A stretch of DNA of 26,299 bases from Bradyrhizobium sp. GTDB lineage: Bacteria > Pseudomonadota > Alphaproteobacteria > Rhizobiales > Xanthobacteraceae. Position numbers and translations under genes: made by a program. Location: the NCBI GenBank assembly GCA_028290305.1, contig JAQGKC010000128.1, forward strand, positions 1-26,299, written 5' to 3'. Every line of letters begins with the position of its first letter. The stretch's first letter is position 1. Under the pieces are notes generated by a model. The model saw only the letters and a program-made list of their open reading frames with translations, was not told the origin of the DNA and did not search any database. Of the stretch, positions 22,196-26,299 are shown piece by piece.

Positions 22196-23124
22196 CACAG
22201 ACCTATCCGTTTCCGCGGGCTGGGGCGGGGCTCCACATCATCCTGCCAGGACAGCACGCGGTAGGGCTCCTCTTTGTCGCCGAGTGCGATGACGACCTCC
22301 GATGCCGTGCGGCGGCCGTCGTTGAAATTGATCGTCGTTTCAACCCGGTAGGACGTGCTCTTTGCGATCGTCACATTGGCTTGGGCTGGGCTGGGTGAAG
22401 CCCCGGTTACGGAGCTGTCGTTCGGTAATGGCGACCGTTCGCCGAGAACGTCATTCGGATTGGCCGGCGTATTGCCACGCAGCGCAGCGATCACCTGCGG
22501 GGCCGCGATCTCCGCGTCAACACCGGAGGACCCATTGAACACCGTCACGAACGGCAAGGCTCGGTCCACCAGCGCCGGAGGCAGGCCGACAACGAGAGCA
22601 AGCTCGTTCACATGCGTAAAGAGCGACTGTCGCGGAGAATAGCCAAGTCCTGCGGCACCGTAGAGCGCCTCCTCATCATTGGCCGCACCCGCCACGGGAC
22701 GGGTTCGCCATCCGACGATCCGGTCCGCGTCTTCCTGAGCGGCCGCCTGGTCCGCGCCGAGCCCGGCGAATAGATTGGCCAGCACGTCTTTGGGGGCGAA
22801 GTTGAGATCGATGCGGGCGGCCTCGGAGTTGAAGGAGACGAGAACGTTCGCATCGTCCATTCGGAAGTGAAACGATCCGTGCGAGGGGCGCGCCTTATCG
22901 CCGGCCAGCAACAACTGATAGGTGGTGAGTTCGATGCTGGCGGACACCAGCGCCTCCGCCTGCAGCGCGGTATCGTTGGCGGCCAGCGCCCGCGCCGAGC
23001 CGGACAGATACACCGAAAAGATCATCGCCAGCGCCGCCAAGGCCGCGAGAATCCAGAGCACGGCGACGATCACGAAGCCGCGCTCCGAGGATGTTGCTGT
23101 CGTGCGCGCAGGGTCCCGCGTCAC
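22195..23124 (-). CDS. gspK: Type II secretion minor pseudopilin GspK
   Basis: 309 residues from a GTG at 23124 that overlaps the gspJ stop (GTGA). The type IV-like leader ends at G16|F17, followed by FVIVAVLWILAALAALAM. The residue at +5 is Ala rather than Glu, the hallmark of GspK, which caps the pseudopilus tip. The large globular domain has SFNSEAARIDLNFA and VNELALVVGLP, typical of the family (helix-hairpin-helix-like alpha domain). The frame is open far upstream within gspJ; the GTG is chosen from overlap and leader length. Confidence 0.88.
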   Translation of the reverse strand: MTRDPARTTATSSERGFVIVAVLWILAALAALAMIFSVYLSGSARALAANDTALQAEALVSASIELTTYQLLLAGDKARPSHGSFHFRMDDANVLVSFNSEAARIDLNFAPKDVLANLFAGLGADQAAAQEDADRIVGWRTRPVAGAANDEEALYGAAGLGYSPRQSLFTHVNELALVVGLPPALVDRALPFVTVFNGSSGVDAEIAAPQVIAALRGNTPANPNDVLGERSPLPNDSSVTGASPSPAQANVTIAKSTSYRVETTINFNDGRRTASEVVIALGDKEEPYRVLSWQDDVEPRPSPRKRIGL

Positions 23125-23864
23125 AACGGTCCTCCCTGTCCCGCTGTGGCAATTCCGGCCCGAGCATCGTCCGGTGCGTTTTGCGGAGCACCTGATTTGC
23201 CATCGCAGCCGCCGTCCGGTCGCGCACAGTCGCTCGGCACCTGGACGTGCACCGGCGCCACCGTGGATACCGAGAGCACGCGCTCGGTCGCGGCGTCGCG
23301 AATCGTCAGCCTGATGATCGCCGGCAGCTTGTCGGAACCTCGCCACGTGCTTTTCCAGATCCGGTCCTGGCCGGCATAGGCAAACGACAGCCGGAACGGC
23401 GCGCGCAACAGCACCACCGGGTCGCCGAAGTGCATCTGTTCGGACAGCGACGACGCCGGCGGCAACGGCGTGAACCGCGTCCGAGAGCGGACCGTCACGA
23501 ACTCGCGGTGGTCGGTCGTCTCGCCCACGCGCACCACGTCCAGCCCCGGCCCGGCGTTCGGGCCCAATGCCGTGCGCACGAACGTCACCGACAGTTCCGA
23601 CCCATCGAACAATGGGCGGCGCGATTCGCGATTGGCTGGAACATATTCGGCCGCGGCAAGATCGGCGCCGATCCGCTGCAGCGCGATGCCGATCACTTCG
23701 CTGCGCTGGATGCGGTCGACGCCGCGATTCCAGTTCGGCAGCCATTGCGCGGTAATGCTGGCTAGTGCCGAGAGCACCAGCCCCATCAAGGCCAGCGCGA
23801 CAATGGTTTCGAGCAGCGTAAAGCCGCGTTCGCCGGTCCGCTGCTGTGCAAGCGCTGCGTTCAT
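23121..23864 (-). CDS. gspJ: Type II secretion minor pseudopilin GspJ
   Basis: 247 residues. The leader MNAALAQQRTGERG is cleaved before F15, and GFTLLETIVALALMGLV contains the conserved Glu at +5. The globular domain continues with ITAQWLPNW, IQRIGADLAAAEY-like GspJ features and a long C-terminal tail rich in D, G and A (after residue 215) that looks disordered. It forms the tip complex with GspI and GspK. ATG 23864 overlaps the gspI stop by four bases. Confidence 0.88.
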   Translation of the reverse strand: MNAALAQQRTGERGFTLLETIVALALMGLVLSALASITAQWLPNWNRGVDRIQRSEVIGIALQRIGADLAAAEYVPANRESRRPLFDGSELSVTFVRTALGPNAGPGLDVVRVGETTDHREFVTVRSRTRFTPLPPASSLSEQMHFGDPVVLLRAPFRLSFAYAGQDRIWKSTWRGSDKLPAIIRLTIRDAATERVLSVSTVAPVHVQVPSDCARPDGGCDGKSGAPQNAPDDARAGIATAGQGGPL

Positions 23865-24274
23865 TCGGAGGGCCTGTGCATCAAGCGAACGGTGCGAATG
23901 TCGGACACCGCGCCGGAGGGAGATCGAACTCGGACCCTGACGAGTTCGGGAACCCAGGCAACGTCAGCCCCCGGCACGGCCCAGTCGCCGCCGAGCGGGC
24001 TGACGTCGATCGTCCACCGATAATCGTCGGTCTGTCCCGACAAAGCGCCGGGACCGAGTTCGGCGCGCGGCGGAATGCCTGATGTCATGACGGTGCGCGC
24101 TGTCTGCATCAGCGCGACGTGCTGCTCCAGCGACCGCACCCCGCGGAGGTTCGTCGCCATCACCGACCCGATCGCAACGATCGAGACGGCCACGATCGCG
24201 AGCGCGATCAGCACTTCGATGATCGTGAAGCCGGCGTCGCGGCGGTCAGTTGGTGGCGGTGTTGCGTGGAACAA
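23861..24274 (-). CDS. gspI: Type II secretion minor pseudopilin GspI
   Basis: 137 residues with leader cleavage at G15|F16 and FTIIEVLIALAIVAVSIVAIG (Glu at +5), then the LEQHVALMQTARTVM helix. No ATG or GTG is available between the gspH stop and the leader. The only start in the frame is TTG 24274, which overlaps gspH by 29 bases. The start is therefore less certain than for its neighbours. It initiates the pseudopilus tip in known systems. Confidence 0.87.
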   Translation of the reverse strand: MFHATPPPTDRRDAGFTIIEVLIALAIVAVSIVAIGSVMATNLRGVRSLEQHVALMQTARTVMTSGIPPRAELGPGALSGQTDDYRWTIDVSPLGGDWAVPGADVAWVPELVRVRVRSPSGAVSDIRTVRLMHRPSE

Positions 24275-24710
24275 TCTCGATCCTTCCGGTCAGCCAGTTG
24301 ACGCGAATTTCAAAGCCCGCATCGAATCGTGTCAGCGCGATGGTCCCGCCGCATGACGTTCCGTTGGCAAAAAAACTGATGGTCGACAACGCCGCCTGCC
24401 GCCTGCAGGTCTGCGGCAGCATCGCATCGAAGCGAACGTCGTCGGGGATGCGGATTGAATCCGACGTCACGCCCGAGTGGATCGCGCGCGCCCCCGCATC
24501 GACGAGAGTTGCCACGCTGGTCCCGCGGCTGATCGCAGCGACGCGATCCGCTTTCAGAATCGTCGCGGTCTGCAGCGCATAGGCCTGCAAACGAGACCGG
24601 GAGGTTTCGCGGGGAACGAGCGGTAACAGCACAGCCGCCAACAGCGCGATGATGGCCAGGACGCACACCATTTCCAGCAAGGTAAAACCGCGTTCGGCGC
24701 CGTCATTCAT
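24246..24710 (-). CDS. gspH: Type II secretion minor pseudopilin GspH
   Basis: 154 residues from ATG 24710 (overlap of eight bases with the gspG stop), giving a short leader MNDGAERG and cleavage before F9; Glu at +5 is in FTLLEMVCVLAIIALL. An in-frame GTG at 24719 would add three residues. The rest is a beta domain with two cysteines (QTCRRQAALS and NGTSCGGTI) that could form a disulfide in the periplasm. It joins the tip to the major pseudopilin. Confidence 0.87.
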   Translation of the reverse strand: MNDGAERGFTLLEMVCVLAIIALLAAVLLPLVPRETSRSRLQAYALQTATILKADRVAAISRGTSVATLVDAGARAIHSGVTSDSIRIPDDVRFDAMLPQTCRRQAALSTISFFANGTSCGGTIALTRFDAGFEIRVNWLTGRIEIVPRNTATN

Positions 24711-25215
24711 TTTTCGCACTGGTCAGGTTCTCGAGTGAGATGTCGGCGGCGACCCCGCTGCCCCCTTCCTGGCCGTCGGCGCCGTAAGATGTAATGTCAT
24801 AGGGTCCGTGCTCCCCGGGCGAGCGGTACACATAGCCGTTGTTCCAGGGATCGTTGGGGACATTGCCGCCCTTGAGATACGGCCCGTTCCAGGCTGCGAC
24901 GCCCGGCGTCTGCCGGACCAGGGCTGCCAGTCCTTCCGCGGTCGATGGAAAGCGGCCGGCGTCGAGATAGAACAGGTCGAGCGCGCCCGCGAAGCTTTGC
25001 AACTGAATCTTGGCCGCCTTGACTTTCGATTCGCTGAGATAGTTCAGAACGCGCGGACCTATCAGGCCCATGATGAGGCCGATGATGGTGATCACAACCA
25101 GCATTTCGACCAGCGTAAAGCCCTGCTGGCCCAGCTCCCGCCGACAAATTTCCCGCGCGTGTTCGTGCTTCGCGCGCCGGACGAAAAACCCGCCGATGTT
25201 TTTGAGCGCTATCAT
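24703..25215 (-). CDS. gspG: Type II secretion major pseudopilin GspG
   Basis: 170 residues. FTLVEMLVVITIIGLIMGLIGP is the N-terminal helix with Glu at +5. The globular domain has YLDAGRFPSTAEGLAALV, GPYLKGG, DPWNNGYVYRSPGEHGPYD and SYGADGQEGG, the conserved major-pseudopilin calcium-site region. The leader before the cleavage point (G32|F33) has 32 residues, against about 6-10 in well-known GspG proteins, and the frame offers no later ATG, GTG or TTG. It builds the shaft of the pseudopilus. It starts 18 bases after the gspF stop, with AGAGG upstream. Confidence 0.92.
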   Translation of the reverse strand: MIALKNIGGFFVRRAKHEHAREICRRELGQQGFTLVEMLVVITIIGLIMGLIGPRVLNYLSESKVKAAKIQLQSFAGALDLFYLDAGRFPSTAEGLAALVRQTPGVAAWNGPYLKGGNVPNDPWNNGYVYRSPGEHGPYDITSYGADGQEGGSGVAADISLENLTSAKNE

Positions 25216-25233
25216 GATGAACCAACCTCTGAT

Positions 25234-26299
25234 CTAGCCGACAAGTTGAGTGACCGACAGCAGCGCGGTCATGATCGATACGATCAGCCCGCCGACCACC
25301 GTACTGATGAGGACAATGGCAAGCGGTCCGACGATGCCGACGATGCGGTCGAGGCTGCGCTGCAGTTTCGCTTCGTAGAATTCGGCGACCCGGGCCGCCA
25401 GCGCCGGCAGTTGCCCGGTCTCTTCGCCCAGCCGCAGCATGCGGACCGCCATCGGCGGCAGACTGCTCGCGGCGGAGAGGGCATCGGACAGCTTGCCGCC
25501 GTGACGCACGCGATCCGCGGCCGCCGCCCACGTTGCTTCGCCTCCGGTCACCGCCATGATATCGACCAGGATGCGCAAGGTGGCGGTGAGGTTGACGCCG
25601 CTGCCGAGCAGGACGCCGAGATTGCGGCAGAAAAGACTTGTGCGATAGAACAGAAAGATGCCGGCGATCCCCGGAATGCGAGAGATCGCTGCCATAACCG
25701 CAGCACCGGTACCGGGTCGGCGCAGCAGCCACCAGATTCCGGCCGTCGACGCGGCGGAGGCGAGTAATGCGATCGTCGCGTTGGCCCGCAAAAAGTCCGA
25801 CAGCTTGATAAAACTGCTGAGCGCAGTGTCCGACTTTGCTCCGAAGTCCTGCAGCACCGACGAAAATTGCGGCAGCACGAACAGAATGAAAAACAGCATG
25901 ACGCAAGCTGCCGCGATCAGCACGAAGATCGGATACTGCATCGCATCGGTGAGCTTGCGGCGCATCAGTTCGGATCGCGCCCGCTCCGTTCCCAGCATGT
26001 CGAGTACCTGATCGAGCGTGCCCGAAACTTCGCCGACGCGAACCAGCGCGCCGTACATCGGGGGTAACAGCACCGGATGATCGGCAATCGCGTCCGCCAG
26101 ACTTTCTCCGCTGAGCAGGGCCGCGCGCAGCTTGCCGTCGACCGGACGCAGCCGGCCGACATCGGCGTCGCAGGCGAGCAGTTCGAGGGCGTCGTCGAGA
26201 CGGGCGCCGGCCTTCAACAGCAGCGCCAGATCCCGGGTGAACGTCGTCACCTCGGCGGGGCTCGGCCGGCCGAACAAGCCGAAGCCGCCAGATCCCGCG
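25234..26299 (-). CDS. gspF: Type II secretion inner-membrane protein GspF, 5'-truncated by window edge
   Basis: 354 residues are visible and the frame is open to the edge, so about 50 N-terminal residues are missing (family about 400). It contains the two GspF repeats: FTRDLALLLKAGARLDDALELL to GALVRVGEVSGTLDQVL, and FCRNLGVLLGSGVNLTATL to MLRLGEETGQLPALAARVAEFYE. Three membrane segments are visible, at FVLIAAACVMLFFILFVLP, ATIALLASAASTAGIWWLL and PLAIVLISTVVGGLIVSIM. GspF couples the ATPase to pseudopilus assembly. A TTG at 26277 is in frame but is not the real start, because homology reaches further left. gspE is expected beyond the edge. Confidence 0.92.
   Translation of the reverse strand, partial: AGSGGFGLFGRPSPAEVTTFTRDLALLLKAGARLDDALELLACDADVGRLRPVDGKLRAALLSGESLADAIADHPVLLPPMYGALVRVGEVSGTLDQVLDMLGTERARSELMRRKLTDAMQYPIFVLIAAACVMLFFILFVLPQFSSVLQDFGAKSDTALSSFIKLSDFLRANATIALLASAASTAGIWWLLRRPGTGAAVMAAISRIPGIAGIFLFYRTSLFCRNLGVLLGSGVNLTATLRILVDIMAVTGGEATWAAAADRVRHGGKLSDALSAASSLPPMAVRMLRLGEETGQLPALAARVAEFYEAKLQRSLDRIVGIVGPLAIVLISTVVGGLIVSIMTALLSVTQLVG

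Noticed and set aside
24797..25906. 369-residue minus-strand open frame across gspF and gspG
   Set aside because: Same-strand shadow of two clearly recognised genes in another frame.

Overview
The window looks like a chromosomal segment of an alphaproteobacterium of the order Rhizobiales, most likely the Bradyrhizobium/Afipia/Rhodopseudomonas group. This is judged from the high GC content, the gene content and the style of the type II secretion genes; no rRNA or marker gene is present to settle it. No tRNA, rRNA, CRISPR array or intact insertion sequence was seen.

Left part (1-9139). A 5'-truncated flavin-dependent monooxygenase is followed by a gap holding what may be a decayed gene and a perfect 16-bp tandem duplication. 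Next comes a coherent metabolic island. A ridA-gntR pair on the minus strand diverges from a polar amino-acid ABC transporter on the plus strand (ATPase, two permeases, binding protein). The transporter is followed by a D-glutamate cyclase-type protein (DUF4392 family) and a PLP enzyme of the D-serine dehydratase/D-threonine aldolase fold. The set reads as a D-amino-acid (or related hydroxy-amino-acid) uptake and breakdown system, with RidA clearing the reactive enamine or imine. The transporter promoter has a TTGACA -35 box and an AT-rich palindrome filling the -35/-10 spacer. A related element lies just upstream of the cyclase gene, so both may be operators for the GntR protein.

Middle part (9140-13650). 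An MFS carrier ends in a very strong terminator whose stem includes its stop codon. A LysR regulator then diverges from a two-gene operon: a haloacid-dehalogenase type II-like hydrolase overlapping a CaiB/BaiF family CoA-transferase. The hydrolase lacks two residues expected in true L-2-haloacid dehalogenases.

Right part (13690-19071, minus strand). There is a secreted LolA-like or DUF protein and a secreted phosphoesterase (phospholipase C/acid phosphatase superfamily) with a clear terminator behind it. Further along is a translationally coupled pair: an imelysin/EfeO-like periplasmic protein and a di-haem cytochrome c peroxidase-like protein, probably iron-related.

Far right (19387-26299). 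A short prepilin peptidase gene (plus strand) converges on a tightly overlapping minus-strand type II secretion operon, gspF-G-H-I-J-K-L-M followed by a GspC/N-like gene. gspF runs off the right edge; gspE and gspD probably lie beyond it. The secreted phosphoesterase next to these genes is a plausible type II secretion substrate.
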